Shown piece by piece: positions 42,306-50,741 of a DNA stretch of 64,000 nucleotides. The stretch spans positions 1,302,001 through 1,366,000 of the forward strand of contig NZ_CP114286.1 of assembly GCF_027111275.1 (NCBI RefSeq). The letters run 5' to 3'. This stretch comes from Flavobacterium luteolum (GTDB lineage: Bacteria; Bacteroidota; Bacteroidia; Flavobacteriales; Flavobacteriaceae). A model generated the notes under the pieces. It was not told the DNA's origin. It saw only the letters and a program-made list of their open reading frames with translations, and made no database searches. The position numbers and the translations under genes are program-made. How positions within the stretch are numbered: position 1 is the first letter of the stretch; every line of letters begins with the position of its first letter.

Positions 42306-43865
42306 TTATTTCAAGGATTCCGCAATCATTAAGGCACATTTTTCGCCATCAATAGCTGCAGAAATAATTCCACCTGCATAACCTGCACCTTCTCCGCAAG
42401 GATATAAACCTTTGATTTGCAAATGCTCCAAAGTCATCGGATCTCTAGGAATTCTAACCGGCGATGAAGTTCTGCTTTCTGGCGCATGCAAGATTGCCTC
42501 GTTAGTTAAATAACCTCGCATTGATTTTCCAAAATCCTGAAACCCCTGACGCATAATCTGAGTTAGAAATCCTGGAAAAACTTGTCCCAATTCTACCGAC
42601 GTGGTTCCTGGAACATAAGAAGTTTTCGGAATATCGGCTGAAACTTTGCTTTTAGTAAAATCAATCATTCGCTGTGCTGGAACTTTTTGGGTTTCTCCAG
42701 CCAAATGCCAAGCTTTTTGTTCGATGCTTTTTTGAAATTCCATTCCGGCCAAAGCACCAAATTTTGCAAAAGGCTTAAAATCTTCCAATTTTAATTCGAC
42801 TACAATTCCAGAATTTGCTGTTGACTGATCACGCTTAGAAGGCGACCAACCATTTGTAACCACTTCTCCCGGACTTGTCGCACATGGTGCAATTACTCCG
42901 CCTGGACACATACAGAATGAATACATTCCGCGGCCGTTCACTTGTTTTACAATAGAATACGGCGCTGGAGGTAAATGTTCTCCACGAAAATCACAGCTGT
43001 ACTGAATACTATCAATTAGTTCTTGAGCATGTTCTGCACGAACTCCTAAAGCAAAAGGTTTTGCTTCGATAAAAATTTTCTTTTTGTCTAATAATTCAAA
43101 AATATCGCGAGCCGAATGTCCTGTCGCTAAGATTAACTTATTGGCGTGAATTTTATCTCCGTTTTGAGTTACGATTCCTTCAACTTCATTATTCTTTACT
43201 AAAATATCGCTTACACGGGTTTCAAACAAAACCTGACCGCCAAACTCCCTAATTTTATTTCGAATATCTTCAATAATTTTAGGAAGTTTATTGGTTCCAA
43301 TATGCGGATGCGCTTCTACCAAAATATCTTCAGAAGCTCCAAAAGCTACTAAAAGTTCTAAAATTCGAGTTACATCACCACGTTTTTTAGAACGAGTATA
43401 TAATTTTCCATCAGAATATGTTCCTGCTCCTCCTTCACCAAAACAATAATTTGAATCTTCGTTTACAATATGTTCACGATTTATTGCTTTTAAGTCACGA
43501 CGACGGCCACGAACGTCTTTTCCTCTTTCGAGTACAATTGGTTTTAAACCTAATTCAATTAATTGCAATGCCGCAAAAAGTCCAGCTGGACCAGCACCGA
43601 CAACAATAACTTCCTGTGCATTGGAAACGTCCTTATATATAGGAAGCTCAATTTTAGTTTCTTGAAAAGGTTCACCTTTTAAATAAATAAGAACTTTCAA
43701 ATTAATTTTAATCGCTTTCTGACGTGCATCAATAGAGCGTTTTAAAATTGAAACGTGATGAATTTCTTGAGCAGAAACTTTAATCTGCTTAGACAAATAA
43801 TCTTTTAGCAATGATTCGTTTACAGCAATTTCGGGTGTAACTTGAAGTAAAAGTTCTTTAGGCAT
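42306..43865 (-). CDS. FAD-dependent dehydrogenase (COG2509-like)
   Basis: 519 residues. An N-terminal segment of about 85 residues (LLQVTPEIAVNESLLKDYL) precedes the dinucleotide fold VVGAGPAGLFAALQL. RGKDVRGRRRDL and NYCFGEGGAGTYSDGKLYTR, and the final GEGAGYAGGIISAAIDGEKC, are characteristic of this large uncharacterised flavoprotein family. Cytosolic; substrate unknown. It is 25 bases downstream of a small membrane-protein gene and likely co-transcribed with it. Confidence 0.9.
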   Translation of the reverse strand: MPKELLLQVTPEIAVNESLLKDYLSKQIKVSAQEIHHVSILKRSIDARQKAIKINLKVLIYLKGEPFQETKIELPIYKDVSNAQEVIVVGAGPAGLFAALQLIELGLKPIVLERGKDVRGRRRDLKAINREHIVNEDSNYCFGEGGAGTYSDGKLYTRSKKRGDVTRILELLVAFGASEDILVEAHPHIGTNKLPKIIEDIRNKIREFGGQVLFETRVSDILVKNNEVEGIVTQNGDKIHANKLILATGHSARDIFELLDKKKIFIEAKPFALGVRAEHAQELIDSIQYSCDFRGEHLPPAPYSIVKQVNGRGMYSFCMCPGGVIAPCATSPGEVVTNGWSPSKRDQSTANSGIVVELKLEDFKPFAKFGALAGMEFQKSIEQKAWHLAGETQKVPAQRMIDFTKSKVSADIPKTSYVPGTTSVELGQVFPGFLTQIMRQGFQDFGKSMRGYLTNEAILHAPESRTSSPVRIPRDPMTLEHLQIKGLYPCGEGAGYAGGIISAAIDGEKCALMIAESLK

Positions 43866-43890
43866 TTTTATAAAAAGGTAATTAATATTA

Positions 43891-44316
43891 TTAAAAGAAT
43901 TTAGACATTAAAAAATACACGACAACATATGCCAGCATTCCAATTCCTAAAGCCATATAATGCATTTTTAAATATCTAAACGAAATTTCTAATGCTTCTG
44001 AATCATCATCTCTAAATGCTATTTTGACATTTAAAGAAAATTTATATAAGTAATAAAGTGGAAAAAAAATTATCAAAAAGGTTAAGATATAAATAGGCAA
44101 TATCCACATAATCATTGCATAACCAACCCCTCCTCCTGTTGGAACATCATCCCAACTAGATAACGACATATAATCATAAAGTAAACGAAGAATAAAAAAA
44201 GCAATAATTAACAATCCAATACTAGATATTACATAAACCCATTTTCCTGCTTTCTGTAAATGCAATTTTGCTGCTTCACTTAAAAACAACTCTTCTGAAA
44301 CTGAATTATCCTCCAT
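43891..44316 (-). CDS. DUF5362-like small membrane protein
   Basis: 141 residues with three or four hydrophobic segments (about 28-47, 70-93 and 118-139), separated by short charged loops. The N-terminus FLSEAAKLHLQKAGKWVYVIS fits my recollection of DUF5362; unverified. No function known. It is the first gene before the FAD dehydrogenase and has a good promoter. Confidence 0.75.
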   Translation of the reverse strand: MEDNSVSEELFLSEAAKLHLQKAGKWVYVISSIGLLIIAFFILRLLYDYMSLSSWDDVPTGGGVGYAMIMWILPIYILTFLIIFFPLYYLYKFSLNVKIAFRDDDSEALEISFRYLKMHYMALGIGMLAYVVVYFLMSKFF

Positions 44317-44359
44317 TTATAATTATTTTTTTATGATTTGAGAAACCGAAAATATTCTG

Positions 44360-44392
44360 CAAAAATAGTACTTTGAAATGAGATATTATCAA
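44360..44392 (-). promoter_or_regulatory. promoter of the DUF5362-like / FAD dehydrogenase unit
   Basis: TTG (44390-44392) and TATTTTTG (44360-44367) on the minus strand with 22 bases between, 43 bases before the ATG. Confidence 0.55.
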
Positions 44393-44455
44393 TTGTAAAT
44401 TTTATCCCATTCCAAATCCCGTTTTATCACATTAAGCGAATTTGAAATACATACC

Positions 44456-44482
44456 TGGTTCTCGACTCCGCTCGAACTGACA
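44456..44482. repeat. short dispersed-type palindromic element
   Basis: A word with the core TTCTCGACTCCGCTCGAAC, an imperfect palindrome of high GC compared with its surroundings. I recall near-identical words scattered between genes in many Flavobacteriia. Single copy in this window. Confidence 0.45.
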
Positions 44483-44523
44483 ATTGACAAAAAGATAAAA
44501 ATCAATTTTCAAAAGAGACTTTG

Positions 44524-44531
44524 TACCTTTG
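44524..44531 (+). promoter_or_regulatory. -7 element of the 79-residue protein gene
   Basis: TACCTTTG, 30 bases before the chosen ATG. It lies over the in-frame upstream ATG at 44529 and so argues against that start. No TTG at -33. Confidence 0.45.
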
Positions 44532-44561
44532 CTACTCAGAACCTTTGCACCTTTAAAAAAA

Positions 44562-44801
44562 ATGTCACGAAAAATAAAACTAATCTGGGATTTCCGTGGA
44601 CCAGCTTCTGCAAAAACAGCAGAGCATCACGAAATTCATTTGAAAGAATATATTACAATAGAAAAATTACCTCTAAATATTACTGGATTTAAAATCATAG
44701 ACGAAATGTACGCCATAGCTTTCATGGTGGTAACAGATGAAAATATGATTCAGGTAAGAGATGCTTTGAAACCGCACCGAGGAGAAATTTATTCTGAGTA
44801 A
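44562..44801 (+). CDS. small protein of unknown function
   Basis: 79 residues from the ATG at 44562 (MSRKIKLIWDFRGPASAKTA). The in-frame ATG at 44529 is overlapped by a -7 element. Two histidines (AEHHEIHLKEY) follow the first strand, and the rest alternates strand and helix, which suggests a small alpha/beta fold. I cannot name the family. Monocistronic, ending at a terminator shared with recQ. Confidence 0.75.
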   Translation: MSRKIKLIWDFRGPASAKTAEHHEIHLKEYITIEKLPLNITGFKIIDEMYAIAFMVVTDENMIQVRDALKPHRGEIYSE

Positions 44802-44816
44802 GATGTAAAATGAAAA

Positions 44817-44864
44817 AAGTGAGATGTTTGTGTATCAAAGAACACATTTCACATCTCACTTTTA
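44817..44864. terminator. bidirectional terminator
   Basis: 13-bp arms AAAAGTGAGATGT (44817-44829) and ACATCTCACTTTT (44852-44864), with an inner GTGT/ACAC pair. It separates the 79-residue protein gene and recQ. Confidence 0.8.
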
Positions 44865-44872
44865 ACTTATAT

Positions 44873-47068
44873 CTAATTAGCTACTTCACTTATAAATTTA
44901 ATACGCATTAAACGAAGTTCATCGATATCGTAGTCGCCATCAAATTCTTTTAGTGCATCTTCGATTTTATCAGATTCTGATTCCATGAAGTAATCATGGA
45001 TTTCTTCCTGCTGGTCATCATCTAAAATATCATCTAACCAATATTTGATGTTTAATTTTGTTCCAGAATAAACAATTTGTTCCATTTCTTTGATCAAGGC
45101 ATCCATCGTAAGTCCTTTCGCGGAAGCGATATCATTTAATGAAAGCTTTCTATCAATATTTTGGATAATATATAATTTGTTGGCAGAATTTACTCCTGTA
45201 GATTTAACCACTAAATCGTCTGGGCGAATAATATCGTTATCCTCAACATAACGGCTGATTAAAGCAACAAATTCGCTTCCGTATTTTTTTGCTTTTCCTT
45301 CACCAACACCATGAATATTATATAATTCCTGTATTGTTATCGGATATTTTAAAGCCATATCTTCGATTGAAGGATCTTGGAAAACCACAAACGGAGGAAC
45401 TCCCAATTTTTTGGCTACTTTTTTACGAAGTTCACGAAGCATTCCGGTTAGAACTTCGTCTGCAGTTCCAGAAGATTTGCCTCCTGTTACAATAGTTTCA
45501 TCATCGGCTTCAGTATATTCATGATCTTCAGACATCATAAACGAAACTGGCTTTTTAATAAAATCTAAACCAGCTTTTGTGATTTTGATTACTCCATACG
45601 TTTCAATGTCTTTAGACAAATAACCAGAAACCAAAACTTGTCTTAGCAATGCCATCCAATATTTTTCATCGTGGTCTGAACCCGAACCAAAATAAGGCTG
45701 TGTATCTGTTTTATGCGCTTTAATAACCGCATTAATACGGCCAATTAAAGTAAATACAATTTCTTTTGATTTATAAATATGTTTGGTATCGCGAACAATT
45801 TCCAGCAATTTAACCACTTGTTCTTTGGCTTCAACTTTATGTTTTGGATTACGAACGTTATCATCCATATCGGCTCCTTCGCCTGTTTCGCTGTCAAATT
45901 CTTCACCGAAATAATGAAGCAAGAATTTTCTACGTGACATTGAAGTTTCGGCGTAAGCCACAACTTCCTGCAAAAGTGCAAAACCAATCTCTTGTTCAGC
46001 AACTGGTTTTCCAGACATAAATTTTTCCAGCTTTTCTACATCTTTATAAGAGTAGTACGCCAGACAATGTCCTTCTCCACCATCACGACCTGCACGACCC
46101 GTTTCCTGATAGTAGCTTTCTAATGATTTTGGAATATCATGGTGAATTACAAAACGAACGTCTGGTTTATCAATTCCCATTCCGAATGCAATTGTTGCCA
46201 CAACGACATCAACATCTTCCATCAAGAACATATCCTGATGTTTGGCCCGGGTTTTGGCATCTAAACCTGCGTGATAAGGAACAGCACTGATTCCGTTTAC
46301 TTGTAAAACTTCGGCAATCGATTCTACTTTTTTACGGCTTAAGCAGTAAATAATTCCAGATTTGCCTTTATGCTGTTTGATAAATCGAATAATATCCGAC
46401 TCGATGTTTTTTGTTTTTGTACGAACTTCATAGTACAAGTTCGGTCTATTAAACGATGCTTTAAAAGTATTTGCATCGGCCATATCAAGGTTTTTCAGAA
46501 TATCTTCCTGAACCTTTGGCGTTGCAGTTGCGGTAAGTCCAATAATTGGAACTTTACCCAGCTGCTTTATTATATTTCTCAGATTTCTATACTCTGGTCT
46601 AAAGTCATGTCCCCATTCTGAGATACAGTGCGCTTCATCGATAGCAACAAAAGAAATAGGAACACTTTGTAAAAAGGCTACGTATTCTTCTTTTGTTAAT
46701 GATTCGGGGGCGACATACAAAAGTTTGGTCAATCCAGACGTAATATCTTTTTTAACCTGAGCAATTTCTGTTTTGGTTAGAGAGGAGTTTAATACATGTG
46801 CAATTCCATTTTCAGACGAAAGGCTTCGAATTGCATCAACCTGATTTTTCATCAAAGCAATTAAAGGAGAAACAACAATTGCTGTTCCTTCTTGAATTAA
46901 AGCTGGCAGTTGATAACAAAGAGACTTTCCTCCGCCAGTCGGCATTATTACGAACGTATTCTTCTCGTCTAAAATACTCGTAATGACTTGCTCCTGCAAG
47001 CCTTTAAATTGGCTAAAGCCGAAATACTTCTTTAATTCTTTATGTATTTCAATTTCATTTGAATTCAT
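44873..47068 (-). CDS. recQ: ATP-dependent DNA helicase RecQ
   Basis: A 3'-5' DNA helicase for recombination and fork repair. 731 residues. Walker A MPTGGGKSLCYQLP, DEAH box in AIDEAHCISEWGHDFRP, motif IV-VI region with GMGIDKPDVRFVIHHD and QETGRAGRDG, RQC winged helix, and an HRDC-like domain near 530-610. The zinc-binding region (RRKFLLHYFGEEFDSETGEG) contains none of the four cysteines found in E. coli RecQ, yet the FLLHYFGE helix is kept. A further C-terminal 120-residue extension follows. Divergent from kdsD. Confidence 0.94.
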   Translation of the reverse strand: MNSNEIEIHKELKKYFGFSQFKGLQEQVITSILDEKNTFVIMPTGGGKSLCYQLPALIQEGTAIVVSPLIALMKNQVDAIRSLSSENGIAHVLNSSLTKTEIAQVKKDITSGLTKLLYVAPESLTKEEYVAFLQSVPISFVAIDEAHCISEWGHDFRPEYRNLRNIIKQLGKVPIIGLTATATPKVQEDILKNLDMADANTFKASFNRPNLYYEVRTKTKNIESDIIRFIKQHKGKSGIIYCLSRKKVESIAEVLQVNGISAVPYHAGLDAKTRAKHQDMFLMEDVDVVVATIAFGMGIDKPDVRFVIHHDIPKSLESYYQETGRAGRDGGEGHCLAYYSYKDVEKLEKFMSGKPVAEQEIGFALLQEVVAYAETSMSRRKFLLHYFGEEFDSETGEGADMDDNVRNPKHKVEAKEQVVKLLEIVRDTKHIYKSKEIVFTLIGRINAVIKAHKTDTQPYFGSGSDHDEKYWMALLRQVLVSGYLSKDIETYGVIKITKAGLDFIKKPVSFMMSEDHEYTEADDETIVTGGKSSGTADEVLTGMLRELRKKVAKKLGVPPFVVFQDPSIEDMALKYPITIQELYNIHGVGEGKAKKYGSEFVALISRYVEDNDIIRPDDLVVKSTGVNSANKLYIIQNIDRKLSLNDIASAKGLTMDALIKEMEQIVYSGTKLNIKYWLDDILDDDQQEEIHDYFMESESDKIEDALKEFDGDYDIDELRLMRIKFISEVAN

Positions 47069-47092
47069 TCTCTATATTAACTGTATTTTGTA

Positions 47093-47100
47093 TAAATTTG
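47093..47100 (+). promoter_or_regulatory. -7 element of the kdsD-tatC operon
   Basis: TAAATTTG, 54 bases before the proposed kdsD TTG start and downstream of the in-frame ATG at 47059, which therefore would not be in the mRNA. Confidence 0.5.
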
Positions 47101-47154
47101 CAACACATAAAGATACAACTTTCTTTTATACATACAAATTTTAAATATTCTGTT

Positions 47155-48120
47155 TTGATCACAAAAGAAAATATATTGGCGATTGCCAAGAAAACAATAC
47201 TCTCTGAAAGTGAAGCAATTACAAAACTAATTGATTTTTTGGACGAAAATTTTTACGAAGCTGTCCAACGTATATACGAATCTAAAGGTCGTTTGATCGT
47301 TACAGGAATTGGAAAAAGCGCGATCATTGCACAAAAAATGGTGGCTACTTTTAACTCAACTGGAACTCCTTCCATGTTTTTGCATGCAGCAGAAGCTATT
47401 CACGGTGATTTAGGAATGATCCAAAATGATGACGTCATTATCTGCATTTCTAAAAGCGGGAACAGTCCAGAAATTAAAGTCCTAGTTCCTTTATTAAAAA
47501 GATTCGGAAACACTTTGATTGCCATTACAGGAAATACAACTTCATTTTTGGCAAAAGGCTCTGATATAGTTTTAAATACAACTGTTGACACAGAAGCTTG
47601 CCCTATCAATTTAGCTCCTACAAATAGCACAACAGCACAGCTTGTAATGGGTGATGCTTTAGCAGTTTGCTTAATGGAAATGCGTGATTTTAAACCAGAA
47701 GATTTTGCGGTTTATCATCCAGGAGGCGCTTTAGGAAAAAAATTACTGCTTCGTGTAAAAGACATGATCGAGCATTCATTAAAACCAGCTGTCACTCCAG
47801 AAACTTCTATCAAAAAAGCAATTTTTGAAATCTCTGAAAAAAGATTAGGAGTTACTGCAGTAATTGAAGACCATAAAATTGTTGGAATTATTACTGATGG
47901 AGACATCCGAAGAATGCTAAATGACGTAGATAGTATTGCCAACTTAACTGCAAGGGATATTATGTCTAAAAATCCAAAAGTAGTTTCGTCTGAAACTATG
48001 GCTATCGATGCATTAAACATCTTAGAAGACTTTTCGATTACACAATTGATCGTTGCGGATAACGGAGAATATAAAGGAGTTTTACATTTACATGACATTT
48101 TAAAAGAAGGAATCGTATAA
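47155..48120 (+). CDS. kdsD: arabinose-5-phosphate isomerase (KpsF/KdsD)
   Basis: Makes D-arabinose-5-phosphate from ribulose-5-phosphate, the first step to Kdo for lipopolysaccharide. 321 residues when started at TTG 47155 (then ITKENILAIAKKTI), the usual family length. A longer frame from ATG 47059 would add 32 residues and overlap the recQ start and the -7 element. SIS domain with VTGIGKSAIIAQKM, SGNSPEIKVL and HPGGALGK, followed by two CBS domains (about 200-321). Its stop TAA shares a base with the tatC ATG. Confidence 0.92.
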   Translation: MITKENILAIAKKTILSESEAITKLIDFLDENFYEAVQRIYESKGRLIVTGIGKSAIIAQKMVATFNSTGTPSMFLHAAEAIHGDLGMIQNDDVIICISKSGNSPEIKVLVPLLKRFGNTLIAITGNTTSFLAKGSDIVLNTTVDTEACPINLAPTNSTTAQLVMGDALAVCLMEMRDFKPEDFAVYHPGGALGKKLLLRVKDMIEHSLKPAVTPETSIKKAIFEISEKRLGVTAVIEDHKIVGIITDGDIRRMLNDVDSIANLTARDIMSKNPKVVSSETMAIDALNILEDFSITQLIVADNGEYKGVLHLHDILKEGIV

Positions 48121-48938
48121 TGGCAAAGAAAAATCTTGGCGAAATGTCATTTTTGGATCATCTTGAAGAACTAAGATGGTTATTGGTTAGAAGTACACTT
48201 GCAACAATTATCATGGCAATTGTTACTTATTTTATTAGTGATTATTTATTTGATCAAATTATTTTAGGTCCAATTAGACCAACATTCTTTACGTATGTTT
48301 GGTTTTGCGACTTATCTCATTCATTAGGATTTGCAGACAGCATCTGTATTACAGAACTGAACTTCATTATTCAAAATACTGAAATGGAAGGCCAGGTAAA
48401 TATTTTTGTCTGGATGTGTCTTTTGGCAGGTTTCATCTTAAGCTTCCCTTATATTTTATGGGAAATTTGGAAGTTTATCAGCCCTGCACTTTATGAGAAA
48501 GAAAGAAAAAATGCGAAACTATTCATCTTCGTATCTTCCTTACTTTTCTTCTTAGGAGTATTATTTGGATACTTTGTTGTAATTCCTATGTCGGTAAACT
48601 TCGTTGCTACTTTCTCTATCAGTGATGTGGTAAAAAACCAGTTTACATTAGAATCTTATATGGGAATGGTTAAAACAAGTATTCTTGGAAGTGCCATCTT
48701 TTTTGAACTTCCAATTGCTATTTATTTCTTAACAAAATTAGGATTAGTAACTCCTCAATTCTTAAGAAAATATTGGAAATATGCCGTCGTAATTATTTTA
48801 ATTATTGCTGCAATCGTAACGCCACCAGATGTTGTGAGCCAGACTATTGTTGCAATTCCGATGTTGCTTATTTATGAGGTTAGTATTCTAATTTCGAAGA
48901 TTGTCTATAAAAATAAATTAAAAGAAGAAAATGTCTGA
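48120..48938 (+). CDS. tatC: twin-arginine translocase subunit TatC
   Basis: Inner-membrane receptor for folded twin-arginine substrates. 272 residues with six membrane segments. The N-terminus EMSFLDHLEELRWLLVRS carries the conserved motif with Glu and Arg residues of the signal-binding site, and FISPALYEKERKNAK and VTPPDVVSQT are also TatC hallmarks. Start overlaps the kdsD stop by one base. tatA is not in the window. Confidence 0.96.
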   Translation: MAKKNLGEMSFLDHLEELRWLLVRSTLATIIMAIVTYFISDYLFDQIILGPIRPTFFTYVWFCDLSHSLGFADSICITELNFIIQNTEMEGQVNIFVWMCLLAGFILSFPYILWEIWKFISPALYEKERKNAKLFIFVSSLLFFLGVLFGYFVVIPMSVNFVATFSISDVVKNQFTLESYMGMVKTSILGSAIFFELPIAIYFLTKLGLVTPQFLRKYWKYAVVIILIIAAIVTPPDVVSQTIVAIPMLLIYEVSILISKIVYKNKLKEENV

Positions 48939-49281
48939 TATAGTTCAAGAATTTAACGACTATCGTTCTAAAATGAACGAAAAACTGCTTGCTGACAACA
49001 ACAAAATTGTAAAGCGAATTTTTAATCTTGACACCAATGCGTATGCAGAAGGTGCTCTTGATGTAAAAACAAAAGAGCTTTTAGGTTTGGTAGCATCAGC
49101 AGTTTTAAGATGTGACGACTGTGTAAAATACCATTTAGAAACTAGCTATAAAGAAGGTGTTTCTAAAGAAGAAATGATGGAAGCAATGGGAATTGCCACT
49201 CTTGTTGGAGGAACAATTGTAGTTCCTCATTTAAGAAGAGCTTACGAATTCTGGGAAGCGCTTGAAGAGCAAGGCAAATAA
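48931..49281 (+). CDS. small carboxymuconolactone decarboxylase-family protein
   Basis: 116 residues of the AhpD/CMD fold with LRCDDCVKYHLETSYKEG (CxxC plus His) as active-site motif. Likely a thiol-based peroxidase or disulfide protein in the cytoplasm. It overlaps the tatC end by eight bases, so translational coupling is expected. Its motif is like that of the ECF-module protein at 34839, but the two are different subgroups by length and N-terminus. Confidence 0.9.
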   Translation: MSDIVQEFNDYRSKMNEKLLADNNKIVKRIFNLDTNAYAEGALDVKTKELLGLVASAVLRCDDCVKYHLETSYKEGVSKEEMMEAMGIATLVGGTIVVPHLRRAYEFWEALEEQGK

Positions 49282-49287
49282 TTAGAA

Positions 49288-49317
49288 AATGTGTCAATTT
49301 GATAATTAGATAATTTC
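49288..49317 (-). repeat. AT-rich dispersed repeat, copy 2 (inverted)
   Basis: Reverse complement of the 30-base word at 20968-20997 with two differences. Together with copy 3 at 49488-49508 it flanks the 230-base gap before lptB. Confidence 0.6.
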
Positions 49318-49487
49318 TCTTGAAATGCGCTAATTATTTAATTTTGAAATACAAGTTCTAAATTTTGAAAACGCAATAATTTGTTAATTGATTCATTCTA
49401 TTGAATATTTTACACTTATTTTGCCTTTCAAATCAAATTATAAAATTGATCCTGATTTAGTTTTTTAAAAAAAATTATCTCATTTTC

Positions 49488-49508
49488 AAATTATCTAATT
49501 TTCACATT
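49488..49508 (+). repeat. AT-rich dispersed repeat, partial copy 3
   Basis: AAATTATCTAATTTTC then CACATT, a shortened form of the same repeat, ending seven bases before the lptB ATG. Confidence 0.5.
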
Positions 49509-49514
49509 AAACAA

Positions 49515-50255
49515 ATGAAGCTAAGAGCCGATAATTTAATCAAAACCTATAAAGGACGAAGCGTTGTAAAAGGAATTTCTGTTGAAGTAAATCAAGGAGA
49601 AATCGTAGGGCTTTTGGGGCCAAATGGAGCTGGAAAAACAACGTCTTTCTATATGATTGTAGGATTGGTAAAACCAAATCAAGGAAATATTTTTCTAGAT
49701 GATTTAAATATTACCGACTATCCGATGTATAAACGTGCTCAACAGGGAATTGGTTATTTGGCACAAGAAGCTTCTGTTTTTAGAAAATTAAGCATTGAAG
49801 ACAATATCTTGAGCGTTTTACAATTAACTAAACTTTCTAAAGAAGAGCAAATTGCCAAAATGGAAAGTTTAATTGAGGAATTCAGTTTAGAACATATTCG
49901 TACCAACCGAGGCGATTTACTTTCTGGAGGTGAGCGTCGTCGTACAGAAATCGCTCGCGCATTGGCTACCGATCCAAAATTTATTTTACTGGATGAGCCT
50001 TTTGCTGGAGTTGACCCTGTTGCGGTTGAAGATATTCAGCGAATTGTAGCACAATTAAAAAATAAAAACATCGGAATCTTAATTACTGATCACAACGTTC
50101 AAGAAACTCTAGCAATTACCGATAAAACATATTTAATGTTTGAAGGAGGAATTCTTAAAGCTGGAGTTCCAGAAGAACTGGTAGAAGACGAAATGGTTCG
50201 TCGCGTTTATCTTGGACAAAACTTTGAGCTTCGTAAAAAGAAATTGGAATTTTAA
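49515..50255 (+). CDS. lptB: LPS export ABC ATPase LptB
   Basis: Powers extraction of lipopolysaccharide from the inner membrane with LptFG. 246 residues with Walker A GPNGAGKTTSFYMI, signature LLSGGERRRTEIARAL, Walker B FILLDEPFAGVDP and the LptB-type H-loop LITDHNVQETL. Other lpt genes are not adjacent, which is normal in this phylum. The upstream gap carries AT-rich repeats and a shortened -7-like word TATTTTG (49417-49423). Confidence 0.95.
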   Translation: MKLRADNLIKTYKGRSVVKGISVEVNQGEIVGLLGPNGAGKTTSFYMIVGLVKPNQGNIFLDDLNITDYPMYKRAQQGIGYLAQEASVFRKLSIEDNILSVLQLTKLSKEEQIAKMESLIEEFSLEHIRTNRGDLLSGGERRRTEIARALATDPKFILLDEPFAGVDPVAVEDIQRIVAQLKNKNIGILITDHNVQETLAITDKTYLMFEGGILKAGVPEELVEDEMVRRVYLGQNFELRKKKLEF

Positions 50256-50259
50256 AAAA

Positions 50260-50386
50260 AGTATTCAGTGTTCAGTTTTTTAATGATCAGTTCATTAAAA
50301 TAATTATGAATCAGTTTTTTAGTATTCAGTTTTGAACTGAAATTAAGAAACTGATTTTTTTGGCAAATAACTGAACACTAAATACT
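50260..50386. repeat. imperfect inverted repeat and direct-repeat copy
   Basis: AGTATTCAGTGTTCAGTT (50260-50277) is mirrored at 50369-50386 with one mismatch. A 41-base stretch from 50260 recurs as a direct repeat at 50627-50668, on the other side of the small gene at 50393. Confidence 0.6.
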
Positions 50387-50392
50387 ATCCTA

Positions 50393-50614
50393 ATGAAATC
50401 AGAAAAACCAACTCAGGAAGATTACGATAATTGGCATAAAGACCCAAAGAATTGGTATTTCTTCAATAGCTTTTACTATAATCCGAAAGACAAAAGATTA
50501 CTTCCTCCCAAAAAGATTCAATGGATGGGCTATACAGTAAATTTTGCCAATCCATATTCCGTAATGCTTTTATTGCCTTTTGTAATAATTGTTATTTTGG
50601 TTTTATCGAAATAA
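50393..50614 (+). CDS. DUF5808-like small membrane protein
   Basis: 73 residues. The N-terminal soluble part DNWHKDPKNWYFFNSFYYNP followed by KDKRLLPPKKIQWMGYTVNF resembles DUF5808 (W-Y-NP-D-R-PK-G-T-N pattern); a single C-terminal membrane segment follows (about 54-72). No known function. It is flanked by direct repeats in both intergenic gaps. Confidence 0.8.
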   Translation: MKSEKPTQEDYDNWHKDPKNWYFFNSFYYNPKDKRLLPPKKIQWMGYTVNFANPYSVMLLLPFVIIVILVLSK

Positions 50615-50626
50615 CTTTAAAAAAGT

Positions 50627-50668
50627 AGTATTCAGTGTTCAGATTTTTAGTAATCAGTTCTTAAAAAG
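50627..50668 (+). repeat. direct-repeat copy after the DUF5808-like gene
   Basis: Same word as 50260-50300 with a few differences (starts AGTATTCAGTGTTCAG). Confidence 0.55.
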
Positions 50669-50741
50669 TAAGCAGTATTCAGTTTCAAACTGATCGCTAA
50701 AAAACTTTTTTTTATCCTAGAGACTAAACGCTAAGACACTT

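Noticed and set aside
45745..46002. Second minus-strand frame of 85 codons in recQ
   Set aside because: Out-of-frame shadow in the RQC region of recQ; not a frameshift, since the recQ frame is intact.
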